A stretch of DNA of 64,000 nucleotides from JADJLQ01 sp038251405 (GCA_038251405.1 JBBSBH010000001.1:62001-126000); one strand, 5' to 3'. Positions 37,401 to 46,387 are shown, counted from the stretch's first letter. Translations and numbers: made by a program. Notes: generated by a model not told the origin, from the letters alone.

Positions 37401-37937
37401 CTACAAATGAAAATATTGAGGCGGTGGAGTTTTAATTGCAATAAAAGGTGAAACATAATGTATGTTATACATGCTATACCACCCTGAATTGTAAAGTTCA
37501 TTAAGCTCAGATGAAATATGGTCTTTTAGATAGATCAGGGAAAGCACTTTGAAAAGTTTTTCAGCAGCATGTTTTACTGGATTATCCTTACCCATATTTT
37601 TCTTCACCAATTCATCCAAATTAGCAAATAATTCGGTTTCTTGTTTATCATTAATGCAATGGTAAATTATAGTTGAATCATTAAGTATCTCCTTCTTCAC
37701 GATATCATACATATCTCCTTTATACCTAAACTCGTCGTCCGATTCCCATATTAATTCAGAATGATTAGCTTTGGAAACTGTAATTATATGCAGTTTATCT
37801 AATGATACTCCAATTTTTATATTCTGTTTTATCTCATGCCTGATTATTAATTGCCGCACTTTAAATACAACCAACACTCCCACAATATTGAAAGCGAATA
37901 TAAAAAGCAGAAATATGCAAATACGCCTTTTTACCAT
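37401..37937 (-). CDS. Hypothetical membrane-anchored protein upstream of the TonB receptor
   Basis: This protein of about 178 residues starts at ATG 37937 (MVKRRICIFLLFIFAFNIVG) with one N-terminal TM or signal segment. The remainder is mixed alpha/beta with DDEFRYKGDMYDIVKKEI and DSTIIYHCINDKQETELFANL. It ends ISPF-like and then KTPPPQYFHL. Similar short proteins with a Pro-rich aromatic tail, from memory, sit next to metal- or heme-linked TonB receptors in Bacteroidota; the function is unknown. It lies 150 bp upstream of the receptor in the same direction. Confidence 0.6.
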   Translation of the reverse strand: MVKRRICIFLLFIFAFNIVGVLVVFKVRQLIIRHEIKQNIKIGVSLDKLHIITVSKANHSELIWESDDEFRYKGDMYDIVKKEILNDSTIIYHCINDKQETELFANLDELVKKNMGKDNPVKHAAEKLFKVLSLIYLKDHISSELNELYNSGWYSMYNIHYVSPFIAIKTPPPQYFHL

Positions 37938-38216
37938 TTGCAAAAGTATATAATTAGCAAATGTACGGCTTATACTGTAGGCATAGAAATTCATTCTTTT
38001 ATGTGATGGGCCTGTTTTTAATTTCTTTATTGTTTTGCCCTATCTGTCTGCCTGAAAAAAATCTCTTAAGGGAGTAGCGCCTTTGAACCGGAATTTTGCA
38101 TTAGAAGTTCTATGCAAAACTCAGGTCTGATGACTCCAATAGTCGTATCAGACTCATAGGAGGTTAACCTCGATAAATAGTTGGTTTTCAATTCAACTAT
38201 TTCATCGATCGTTGGC

Positions 38217-38249
38217 AATTTTTGCTTCTGCTGCAAAAATTGGGTTTAA
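38217..38249. repeat. AT-rich hairpin repeat, copy 2
   Basis: CAATTTTTGC (from 38216) and GCAAAAATTG form a perfect 10-bp stem around TTCTGCT, followed by GGTTTAAC. It matches the copy at 29016-29048 and lies in the gene-poor region 37938-38400, which otherwise shows nothing coding. Confidence 0.6.
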
Positions 38250-38400
38250 CATTGTCACTTTAGTGTCTATGACTGCTATAATCTTAATTGATTAAAATAA
38301 TTCCATCAAATGGCTGGTGATTGGGTCATTACTAAAGGAAATTCCTGCGGATAAGTATCCATTTTATCAACGGGTCTATTTGCGTTTGAAGCCCAATTGA

Positions 38401-38541
38401 TGCGGAAGAACCAAATTTGATTGCTACCTTTATGCAGGGCAAGGTGCCATTAATGTACCAGGTTGGTCTCCAGATGGTATAAAAATTGCTTTTGTAGTAG
38501 TGGTATTTTTTAAAGTATTGAATTTAAAAATCAGAAAATGA
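38401..38541 (+). pseudogene. Remnant of a TolB/PD40-type beta-propeller protein gene
   Basis: A 46-codon open run without a start codon contains the propeller blade motif PGWSPDGIKIAFV. It reads on through about 20 more codons to a TGA at 38539-38541 that overlaps the ATG of the next gene. Upstream the frame is closed by a TGA at 38398, and no other blade is found. It is the tail of a lost gene now fused onto the upstream region of the isomerase-like gene. Confidence 0.55.
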
Positions 38542-39494
38542 ATAATTGGATAGCAAATCAGGTTAATGCAGCAAAGTTGTTTAGTATGACGCTTGCATTT
38601 TTAGTACTGCTGGTTTCCGCCGTACAGGCGCAGAAAAATGGCAAGGAACTCCCATTAATACCGGCACTTAACGCATATTCATTTAGTGATTTGTTAGAAG
38701 CTAAAGACACAAAGAATAAGCAACAGGTCTATACCTTGTTTAATCTCATGGATTGGTGTGCTTCACAAAAAATAAAAGTGCTGGATCCAACGGCATATTT
38801 TTTTCCAACTTATCCGGATGTTCCATCAGATGACTACCTTTTAAAGTTCAAAGCAAGAGCGAAAGAATTGGGTATTGTTATAAGCGGCACAGGCGTTCGT
38901 AATAATTTCGCTTCACCTGATCCAAAAGTTCGTGCAGAAGGCGTGCAGCTTGCAAAAAACTGGATTGTAGCCGCTTCCAAGATTGGAGCGCCTGTTGTTC
39001 GTGTATTTGCAGGTGAAATTCCTAAAGGATATGAGGATAAGTGGGAGGAAGTTGCAGGGTGGATGATTGAATGTTATAAAGAATGTGCTGTATACGGAGA
39101 AAAGTATGGTGTCAAAATTGGTATTCAAAATCATGGGGATATGTTGCAAACAGCTGATCAGTGCATTTATATATTGAAAGGTGTTGATTCAAAGTGGGTG
39201 GGTTTGATTGTTGATACAGGTAATTTTAAAACAGCTGATCCATATAAAGATATAGCAGAAGTAGTTCCCTACGCTGTAAACTGGCAGATTAAGGAAAGTG
39301 TTTTCGGAATTGGAAGTGAAGTGCCAACTGACTACAAGCGTCTTGTTAAAATTATTAAAGAACAGGGTTACAAAGGCTACTTACCCATTGAAACGTTGTT
39401 AGTTCGTGGAAAATCATATGAACCATTTACAGCTGTTCCACAAATGATGAATGAGTTGGGCATTGCCATAAATGAAGTATATATTAAAAAATAA
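38538..39494 (+). CDS. Secreted sugar phosphate isomerase/epimerase-like protein
   Basis: This 318-residue protein has an N-terminal signal peptide (hydrophobic core MTLAFLVLLVSAVQAQ). A xylose-isomerase-like TIM barrel (AP_endonuc_2 family) follows, with SFSDLLEAKD, DPTAYFFPTYPDVPSDDYLLKFKARAKELGI, VRVFAGEIPKGYEDKW, VKIGIQNHGD (metal ligand region) and LIVDTGNF, then GYLPIETL. Members isomerise or epimerise sugars, often with a divalent metal. It is followed after 2 bp by a GH5 glycosidase, suggesting a two-gene carbohydrate unit. Confidence 0.85.
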   Translation: MNNWIANQVNAAKLFSMTLAFLVLLVSAVQAQKNGKELPLIPALNAYSFSDLLEAKDTKNKQQVYTLFNLMDWCASQKIKVLDPTAYFFPTYPDVPSDDYLLKFKARAKELGIVISGTGVRNNFASPDPKVRAEGVQLAKNWIVAASKIGAPVVRVFAGEIPKGYEDKWEEVAGWMIECYKECAVYGEKYGVKIGIQNHGDMLQTADQCIYILKGVDSKWVGLIVDTGNFKTADPYKDIAEVVPYAVNWQIKESVFGIGSEVPTDYKRLVKIIKEQGYKGYLPIETLLVRGKSYEPFTAVPQMMNELGIAINEVYIKK

Positions 39495-39496
39495 GT

Positions 39497-40543
39497 ATGA
39501 ATGCTATGTCAATCAAAAGACACCATAAAGAAATAGTTTATCACTTTATTATTATTATTATCATTCTTCTGATCGTGACGGAACGTTCTTACGGTCAACA
39601 GTGGAAAGGAAAAAGGTTTGCATTTGAACAAAACAGGAAACTGGGCCGTGGTGTAAATATTATTGGCTATGATCCGCTTTGGAACGATCCATCAAAAGCC
39701 AGAATGAAGGATAAACATTTTAAGCTAATTAAAGATGCTGGTTTTAATAACGTTCGTATAAAGATTAGTCCATTTAGATTCTCCATAGATTCCGCTTATA
39801 CCATCAAACCTTCATTTTTTACAACGTTAGACTGGGCTATTAAAGAATCATTGAAAAATAGACTGATGGTGATTGTAGATTTTCATGAACACATTGCTAT
39901 GGGTAAGGATCCTCTTGGTACTAAGCCTATGTTCCTGGCCATGTGGAAACAAATAGCTCAGCATTGCAAAGATTACAAGAATGATGTTGTTTTTGAAATT
40001 GCAAATGAGCCTAATATGAAGCCTGAAATTTGGAATCAAATTCACAGCGAAGCATATAAAATAATTAGAGCATCAAATCCGGGCAGAACCCTTCTTGTGG
40101 GGACCATTAATGGCAATCAGATTAAATTTCTTCCAGATTTGGTTTTGCCTGAAGAGGACCGCAATATCATTGTCGCTATTCACTACTATAGCCCTATTCA
40201 ATTTACCCACCAGGGAGCGCCCTGGTCTTTAAAAAATAAAGATTTGAGTGGCATTGAATGGACTGAAAGTGCAGATGAAGTAATGGCCATTAAGCGTGAT
40301 TTTGATATGGCCCAGGAATGGGCAATTAAAAATAACAGACCATTGACCTTGGGAGAGTTTGGTGCATATGAAAAAGCTGACATATCATCCCGGGTACGAT
40401 GGACAAACTATATTGCAAGACAAGCCGAACGCCGAAATTGGAGTTGGAGTTACTGGCAGTTTGACTCTGATTTCATAGTTTATGATCTTACTAAAGATGA
40501 GTGGGTGGAGCCTATCAAAAATGCCCTTCTGCCTCAAAAATAA
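39497..40543 (+). CDS. Glycoside hydrolase family 5 (cellulase/mannanase-like)
   Basis: This 348-residue secreted enzyme has an N-terminal hydrophobic segment (VYHFIIIIIILLIVTERSYGQ) and a GH5 TIM barrel. Features include GRGVNIIGYDPLWNDPSKARMKDKHFKLIKDAGFNNVRIKIS, the acid/base Glu in VVFEIANEPN, a conserved HYYSPIQFTHQGAPW and the nucleophile Glu in LTLGEFGAY, ending WSWSYWQFDSDFIVYD. GH5 members cleave beta-1,4-glucans, mannans or related sugars; the subfamily cannot be told. It starts 2 bp after the isomerase-like gene and is co-transcribed. A later ATG at 39506 is an alternative start. Confidence 0.9.
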   Translation: MNAMSIKRHHKEIVYHFIIIIIILLIVTERSYGQQWKGKRFAFEQNRKLGRGVNIIGYDPLWNDPSKARMKDKHFKLIKDAGFNNVRIKISPFRFSIDSAYTIKPSFFTTLDWAIKESLKNRLMVIVDFHEHIAMGKDPLGTKPMFLAMWKQIAQHCKDYKNDVVFEIANEPNMKPEIWNQIHSEAYKIIRASNPGRTLLVGTINGNQIKFLPDLVLPEEDRNIIVAIHYYSPIQFTHQGAPWSLKNKDLSGIEWTESADEVMAIKRDFDMAQEWAIKNNRPLTLGEFGAYEKADISSRVRWTNYIARQAERRNWSWSYWQFDSDFIVYDLTKDEWVEPIKNALLPQK

Positions 40544-40707
40544 TTTAATAATAAAAGGAATTGATTGCACGATCTCCTTTTGATCGATTGCAAGCACTTT
40601 TTTGTTTCTGCGCTGGCTTTTGCGTTACAAAAAAATAAAAATGTAATTGCAAATTTGTTGGCAATAGTATTAGTGCGTTTCAAGTTTAAAAAATCATTAA
40701 GAAAGGT

Positions 40708-41097
40708 TTATAGGCTTCTTATTGCTTCAAGAATTTGTTCGGGTAGTTTATTTATGTCCGTTGGCTTATGGAGATAACTTGATGCTCCGAGTGCATGAAA
40801 TTCAGCAATAATTTTATCGGTAAAAGCAGTGGAATACATGATGACATTAATATTTTTCAGCTTCGCATCTCTTTTCAATTCCTTTAAACATTCCCTTCCA
40901 TCCAGGCGGGGCATATTTATATCAAGGAAAATAAAATCGGGTAATTGTTCTGTCTTACGTAATAATTGGAGTGCTTCTGTACAGCCATTTACTTCCAAAC
41001 ATACAGCGGAAGGAAGCATTTTTTTTAATGCTTCTTTAAAAAACATTCTATCGTCCGCATCATCATCAATTATCATAAAAAAGTCTTGAGCTATCAT
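40708..41097 (-). CDS. Single-domain response regulator (Rcp1-like)
   Basis: This 129-residue receiver has the acidic pocket DDDADDRMFF, phospho-acceptor Asp in FIFLDINMPRLDGRECL, Thr/Ser in MYSTAF and Lys in YLHKPTDI. No output domain is present. It starts 17 bp after the stop of the CheB-CheR-PAS kinase, so it is its likely phospho-partner. This arrangement resembles phytochrome-Rcp1 pairs. Confidence 0.9.
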   Translation of the reverse strand: MIAQDFFMIIDDDADDRMFFKEALKKMLPSAVCLEVNGCTEALQLLRKTEQLPDFIFLDINMPRLDGRECLKELKRDAKLKNINVIMYSTAFTDKIIAEFHALGASSYLHKPTDINKLPEQILEAIRSL

Positions 41098-41114
41098 ATA
41101 TCTCGGCGGGTAAT

Positions 41115-44100
41115 TTAGTGGGGTTGTGTAGTTGGAAGTATTACATGAAACTCGGCTCCCTTGTTTTCTTTTGCCTCTGCAAAAATTTCCCCGTGATGGT
41201 TTTCAATAATTTTTTTTGTGAGTGCTAATCCGATGCCTGTTCCGGTGAACGTTTCTTTGTCGTGCAGGCGTTGGAAGATAGTGAATATTTTACCAGCGTA
41301 TCGTTGTTCAAATCCAATGCCGTTGTCTTTGAAAATAAGTTCAACATAAGACATGGACGGATTGAAGGAAGGATATTTTTGAATTTGTTTTCCTGTAAGT
41401 GTGCGGGAAGTGATGTTTATTACAGGCCGAGTATCTTCTTTTGAAAATTTAAGTGAGTTGCTGATGAGATTGTAAAAAAGCTGGTTCATCTGTAAGGGGA
41501 TTGTTTCTATAGTGGGGAGTTTGTCAAATTTTATTTTTGCTTTCTTTTCGTGAATGAGCAATTCAAAATCGTTTACAATATTTTTGATTGTTTCGTTGAG
41601 GTCGGTTGGTGAAAATGATTTTTCATGTTGCAGCAAGCGTGAATAGTTGAGCAGGTCATTTATGAGAGAAGTCATTCGCTTGGATGAACCTTCAATTTTG
41701 GTGAGATAGGATTTTACTTCTGTGCTCAACACATTTTTGTATTTGTCCTGCAAAACCATGGAGAAGGTGTTAATTTTTCTTAGTGGTTCCTGCAAGTCAT
41801 GGCTTGCTACATGGGCAAACTGGTCTAACTTCATGTTGGTTTGCTTTAGTTCATCGTTTAGTTTTTTGAGTTCAGCGGTTCGCACGTTTACTTTAGCTTC
41901 CAATTGTTCTGTAAATATTTTTTGCTCTTCAATTTCTGTGCTACTTCCTATCCATCCGGTAATGTTACCATGTATGTCTTTTTGTGCAATGCCATGACTT
42001 AAATGCCAACGGTAAGTTCCATCATGATGGCGCATGCGTTTTTCCATATAGAAATCTTCGCCTGTTTTAAGGCTGTGATTCCATAGCTCTAAATCTTTTT
42101 TAAGGTCGGCAGGAAAAATAATATTGCACATACCATTACCTTTTAATTCTTCATAAGACAAACCGGTGTAATCAAGAAAATATTTGTTGAAGAAATATTT
42201 CTGCCCATCAGGTCCAGCTGCCCATATCATATTAGGAATGGTTTCGGAGAGGATTCTGAATTTAGCTTCATTTTCCTCAATTTGTTTTTTGGCCTTCACA
42301 TACGCGGTTGTTTCCGTTCCAATAACCGTTACACCTGATATCATACCGTCCATTTCAGTATAAGGCTGAATAACAACACTGAAAAAGCGCTCTTCCAACG
42401 CGTCGTTGTTCAATATGAAAGCTCTGTTTTCATTTAATGTGTAAGGTATGCCCGTAGTATAAACATCTTTTAATTGCTTTGAAAATTGCTGGCTTTTTAA
42501 TTCAGATATTGCCTCAAACAAGGGTTTGCCTACAATCTCTTGTCCTTTCCCCCAAATTTGAAGCAGCGGTTGGTTAGCTGATTCGATTACCATTTCCGTT
42601 CCTTTTAAAATCCCAATTGCCATAACAGATTGCGAAAGAATATTGCTGAAACGCTTTTCGCTTGCTTCAATTTTCTTTTGGGCAATTTCTTTCTCGGTAA
42701 TATTCATTGCAACACCCGTAATGCCCGTTACCTTCCCCGTATCATTTTTAACTGGCTCAATCATTATTTTATAAAATGATTGATCACCATTAATGGTCAT
42801 TAAGATGTCTGATTGTATTCCGATGCCAGTTTGAAGTACATCTTTTTTTAGAGACGAAAGCCGTTTTGCGGTTTCAGGTTCATACAGTCCGTTATCATCT
42901 TTACCCAAAATATCCTCAGCATTAAAATCATGAAACCAATTGTAAATCCAGGTGTACTTTAGATTTTCATCCTGAGCAAAAGCAACTTGACCACTTGCGT
43001 TTATGGCCAGTTTGAAACGCTTTTCGCTTTCTTCAATTATTTTTCTGGCATTTATACTTTCAGTTATATCTTCCATTGCAAGAAGTATCAACTGTTCTGC
43101 TTTTTCTTCATTTACAATTTGCCGTGCATTTATCAGGATATTGCGCACACCCTTATCCGTCAAAGAGAGGTTGATTTCAAAATCTTCTATGCGTTTTTTT
43201 TGCGGAAGAATTTTTTCGAGCAAGGAACGAAGCAAGGTATCATCGAACTGATAATTTTGTATTTCGTAAAATAATTTGTTTTCGGTTTCTTTTTCTTCTA
43301 CATTAAATTTTTTGTAAAAGGCATCGTTGGCTGTTATTACACGCAATGCTTTGTCAAGAACCACAAGCGGTTGTCGTATGGTGGTAACGATGGCTTCGGA
43401 ATAAAAGCGGGCTGCGTTTAGTTGTTCCTGCTTGTCCAGCAACTCCTGATTTATAATGATGAGTTCTTCGTTGGTTGATTGCAGTTCTTCTTTTGATGTT
43501 TCTAATTCTTCGTTCAAACTTTGCATCTCCTCGTTGCTGCTTTGCAGTTCTTCGTTTGCACTTTGCAGTTCTTCATTGGCGGCTTCCATGTCTTCAGTGA
43601 TGGAGCGCATGTCTTCGCGGGTTTGTGCAAGTTCTTTTTCTAATTGTTCGATTCGTTTTTGCGAATCATTATGTTTTATTTTATTTTTTGAAAATTTATT
43701 TTCTTCCTGCAAAACGGGTATTATTTTTTTTTCAAACCGAATTAAGTAATGCGGTTCAATGGTATCAGTTAGCGGAATAATTTCTATGGTAACCAAAGAT
43801 TGTTTGTCCTGCCCGGCCTGTTTGCTATCGGGATCATTCAGGTGGACATTGGTCCTAACAGGAATATTTTCTTTGGTAACTATTGTCTGTTCCTTCGATG
43901 CTTTGTGAACGGCGTTTCGCAATTCAAACGCTAAACCTTCACGCGCCATTTTCAAAAGGTTGTGAGTTGGCTTGCCTTGCGGTGCTTCAAGAAACGGTGT
44001 GATGATGCCATGAATGTGCACGATGTCCATTTGAGCATTTATTACCACACTTGCAGGGGATTTTGAAATCATTATTGCCTCTGCGCTTTTTCTGAAATCG

Positions 44101-45695
44101 GTGTGAACGGGTTCTTTCTTGGTTATCGTTTCACCCTTTGTTGCTAACGATTCTTCCCTACGCTTGCCTGTCCGGTAGGCAGGTTCGGTGGCAACATGCA
44201 TAAACCTGCGTAGCACTGGCTTGCGCGAATAAATTTTATCTTGTTTGGAAATTTGTGTAAATAAATCGGATGATGTGCCAATAGTTTCGGATTTTCCCAA
44301 AAGAAGAAACCCATTTTCTTTGAGCGCGTAATGAAAAGTGGTGAATGCTTTCTTCTGTAAAAAAGTATCCATGTAGATGAGCACATTGCGGCAACTGATT
44401 AAATCCATTTTTGCAAATGGCGGATCTTTTAAAAAATTGTGTGGGGCAAATACGCACATGTCGCGAATGAGCTTGTTCACTTCGTAGCCGCCGTTATTTT
44501 TTCTGAAATAATTTTTCAGTTGCGTTGCTGAAAGTTTTTCTACATCAGTTTTGGAGTAAACTGCTGAACGTGCTTTCTTGATTGCTTTCTCGGAAATATC
44601 GGAAGCGAAGATTTGAATTCGCCTCAACCCCAGACTCTCTCCCATAGGGAGGGGAGAATGCGCTCCCAGAAATTCGTGCAGGCAGATGGCAATAGAAAAT
44701 GCTTCTTCTCCTGTGGAGCATCCCACAATCCAAACGCGAAAGGATTCATCAGAAGATTTATTTTTTAACAGTGCGGGAAAAACGGTGTCGCTTAAAGTTT
44801 TAAACGTTTTGGGGTCGCGGAAGAAAGAAGTGACCGGAATAAGCAAATCCTGAAAGAGCGCATCCTGTTCAGCTTTGTCGGTGCGTAAAAATTTTAAGTA
44901 GTCGGCAGTATATTTCTTTTTGACAATGGCCATTCTCCGCGCAATCCGCCTGTGAAAAGTAGGCTGCTTGTAGTAAGTAAAATCAACTCCACTTCGCTGG
45001 CGAAGCAACAAAAGAATTTGTTTAAAAATATCTTCATGGTCTTTTGGCAGTTGTTCTTCGTCTTTAAAAACATGACTTGTTTCGAATGCACTGTTGATTT
45101 GCAAAAGCTTGGCAGGAATTTTTTCGGGAGCTAAAATAAAATCTACCACGCCTGCATTCACTGCGCTTTGCGGCATACTATCATACGCTGCCGATTCGGT
45201 GTCCTGGGCAATGCTGATGCCTCCGTGTTCTTTGATGGCTTTTAATCCGAGTGTGCCATCACTGCCTGTGCCTGATAGGATAATACCTACTGCAAACTCT
45301 TTATGCACCTCGGCAAGTGATGTGAAAAAAGAATCAATAGAAAGATTTATAGTTTTTTTATCTCGCGGACTGAGTTGCAGCACACCATCAGTTGATGTAA
45401 GAATTTTGTTGGAAGGAATAATGTAGATGTGGTCGGGTGCAAGATGAATGTCCTCCGTGATTTCATGCACTGGTATTTTGGTAACGCGCTGCAAAATCTC
45501 TGGTAAAATACTTTCGTGCGATGGGTCAAGATGCTGAACCAACACATAAGCCATTCCTGAACTTTCGGGGATCGCTGTGAGCAATCGCTTGAAGGCATCA
45601 AGCCCGCCTGCACTCGCACCAATACCTACAATGGGAAAGTTCTGCACGGTGGCAGGCGGTTGTGATTTCGTTTTATTTTTCCTGGAGGTAGCCAT
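41115..45695 (-). CDS. CheB-CheR-PAS-histidine kinase fusion protein
   Basis: This 1526-residue cytoplasmic signalling protein has four parts. A CheB methylesterase domain spans about 20-205, with the Ser in GIGASAGGLDAF, His in VQHLDPSHES and Asp in LSGTGSDGTLGL. A CheR methyltransferase spans about 220-490 (VTSFFRDPKTF, RVWIVGCSTGEEAFS, LISCRNVLIYMD). A coiled coil of about 690-780 with NEELQSSNEE repeats is followed by several PAS/PAC domains, and a HisKA-HATPase_c kinase from about 1290 (ASHDLQEPLRKI, DNGIGFEQ, GTGIGLALTKKI). CheR carries a 15-residue insert near 345-360, and another lies near 502-511; both are encoded by repeat-like DNA. A receiver gene follows. Confidence 0.9.
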   Translation of the reverse strand: MATSRKNKTKSQPPATVQNFPIVGIGASAGGLDAFKRLLTAIPESSGMAYVLVQHLDPSHESILPEILQRVTKIPVHEITEDIHLAPDHIYIIPSNKILTSTDGVLQLSPRDKKTINLSIDSFFTSLAEVHKEFAVGIILSGTGSDGTLGLKAIKEHGGISIAQDTESAAYDSMPQSAVNAGVVDFILAPEKIPAKLLQINSAFETSHVFKDEEQLPKDHEDIFKQILLLLRQRSGVDFTYYKQPTFHRRIARRMAIVKKKYTADYLKFLRTDKAEQDALFQDLLIPVTSFFRDPKTFKTLSDTVFPALLKNKSSDESFRVWIVGCSTGEEAFSIAICLHEFLGAHSPLPMGESLGLRRIQIFASDISEKAIKKARSAVYSKTDVEKLSATQLKNYFRKNNGGYEVNKLIRDMCVFAPHNFLKDPPFAKMDLISCRNVLIYMDTFLQKKAFTTFHYALKENGFLLLGKSETIGTSSDLFTQISKQDKIYSRKPVLRRFMHVATEPAYRTGKRREESLATKGETITKKEPVHTDFRKSAEAIMISKSPASVVINAQMDIVHIHGIITPFLEAPQGKPTHNLLKMAREGLAFELRNAVHKASKEQTIVTKENIPVRTNVHLNDPDSKQAGQDKQSLVTIEIIPLTDTIEPHYLIRFEKKIIPVLQEENKFSKNKIKHNDSQKRIEQLEKELAQTREDMRSITEDMEAANEELQSANEELQSSNEEMQSLNEELETSKEELQSTNEELIIINQELLDKQEQLNAARFYSEAIVTTIRQPLVVLDKALRVITANDAFYKKFNVEEKETENKLFYEIQNYQFDDTLLRSLLEKILPQKKRIEDFEINLSLTDKGVRNILINARQIVNEEKAEQLILLAMEDITESINARKIIEESEKRFKLAINASGQVAFAQDENLKYTWIYNWFHDFNAEDILGKDDNGLYEPETAKRLSSLKKDVLQTGIGIQSDILMTINGDQSFYKIMIEPVKNDTGKVTGITGVAMNITEKEIAQKKIEASEKRFSNILSQSVMAIGILKGTEMVIESANQPLLQIWGKGQEIVGKPLFEAISELKSQQFSKQLKDVYTTGIPYTLNENRAFILNNDALEERFFSVVIQPYTEMDGMISGVTVIGTETTAYVKAKKQIEENEAKFRILSETIPNMIWAAGPDGQKYFFNKYFLDYTGLSYEELKGNGMCNIIFPADLKKDLELWNHSLKTGEDFYMEKRMRHHDGTYRWHLSHGIAQKDIHGNITGWIGSSTEIEEQKIFTEQLEAKVNVRTAELKKLNDELKQTNMKLDQFAHVASHDLQEPLRKINTFSMVLQDKYKNVLSTEVKSYLTKIEGSSKRMTSLINDLLNYSRLLQHEKSFSPTDLNETIKNIVNDFELLIHEKKAKIKFDKLPTIETIPLQMNQLFYNLISNSLKFSKEDTRPVINITSRTLTGKQIQKYPSFNPSMSYVELIFKDNGIGFEQRYAGKIFTIFQRLHDKETFTGTGIGLALTKKIIENHHGEIFAEAKENKGAEFHVILPTTQPH
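44165..44189. repeat. In-frame copy of the GC-rich palindromic repeat inside the kinase gene
   Basis: TGCCTGTCCGGTAGGCAGG followed by TTCGGT is nearly identical to the intergenic repeat at 26966-26988. On the minus strand it is read in frame as TEPAYRTGK, in the linker between CheR and the coiled coil. A neutral linker location suits an inserted sequence. Confidence 0.7.
44621..44667. repeat. Palindrome-containing in-frame insert in the CheR domain
   Basis: On the minus strand this encodes AHSPLPMGESLGLRR between EFLG and IQIFASDISEKAIKK, where other CheR proteins have only a few residues. The DNA core CTCCCTATGGGAG is an imperfect hairpin followed by AGAGTCTGGGG. From memory this resembles an abundant intergenic repeat of Bacteroidota genomes; a genome-wide count was not possible. 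Confidence 0.55.
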
Positions 45696-45985
45696 TTGCA
45701 GAGAGAAAGAAGGTAAAGTTAATAAAATAAGAGGTGGAAAATAATGTTGTCATGATTATTCTTATTCGATGCTCTCTTTTCCGTTTCAATTTACCACTAC
45801 ACGCTCCCCAAAGCTGGCGGATGGGGTAATATAAAATCGCGATACATCGGTACCAAGTTTAAAATAAAAAAAGCCATACTTTTTATTTTACGAAGGGTTA
45901 GCTATTGGCTATGCTGTCTCTGCTTTGTCGTTTGAGTCTTGAACGAATGGTTGAGGTAGGTCAATGCGTGGTAAGGTGAGGATAT

Positions 45986-46387
45986 TTAGGGTTTTTCAAC
46001 GGCTTTTTTCATAGCTTTTATTAATTCTTCGGGCAACGAATAGATATCGGATAATTTGGTGAGAAAATAGTCGGCTCCAAGTTCTTTGGTTAACTTAATA
46101 TCAATTTTATAATCAGATGTGCTGTAGATAATGACAGGAATTTTATTCAGGGTTTTATCTTTTTTTAATTCTATTAAACATTCCCGTCCATCCATCTTGG
46201 GCATATTGAGGTCAAGAAAAATAAAGTCTGGCAGCTTTTTTACCTTTCGCAATTTTTTAAGAGCATCATCACCATTAGTGGCTTCCAGGCATTCGTAAGT
46301 TGGATAGTTTTTATGAATGGCGCTGCAGAAAAAAAACCTATCGTCTTTATCATCATCGACTATCATTAAAATTATGTGAGTCTTCAT
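45986..46387 (-). CDS. Single-domain response regulator (Rcp1-like)
   Basis: This 133-residue receiver has VDDDKDDRFFF, Asp in FIFLDLNMPKMDGRECL, STSDYKIDI and FLTKLSDI, where the usual KP is KL. It lies 290 bp upstream of the CheB-CheR-PAS kinase in the same direction, and the gap holds no gene. It is similar in kind to the receivers at 40708, 59644 and 62684. A TACCTTCG sequence about 25 bases upstream may be a variant promoter. Confidence 0.88.
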   Translation of the reverse strand: MKTHIILMIVDDDKDDRFFFCSAIHKNYPTYECLEATNGDDALKKLRKVKKLPDFIFLDLNMPKMDGRECLIELKKDKTLNKIPVIIYSTSDYKIDIKLTKELGADYFLTKLSDIYSLPEELIKAMKKAVEKP

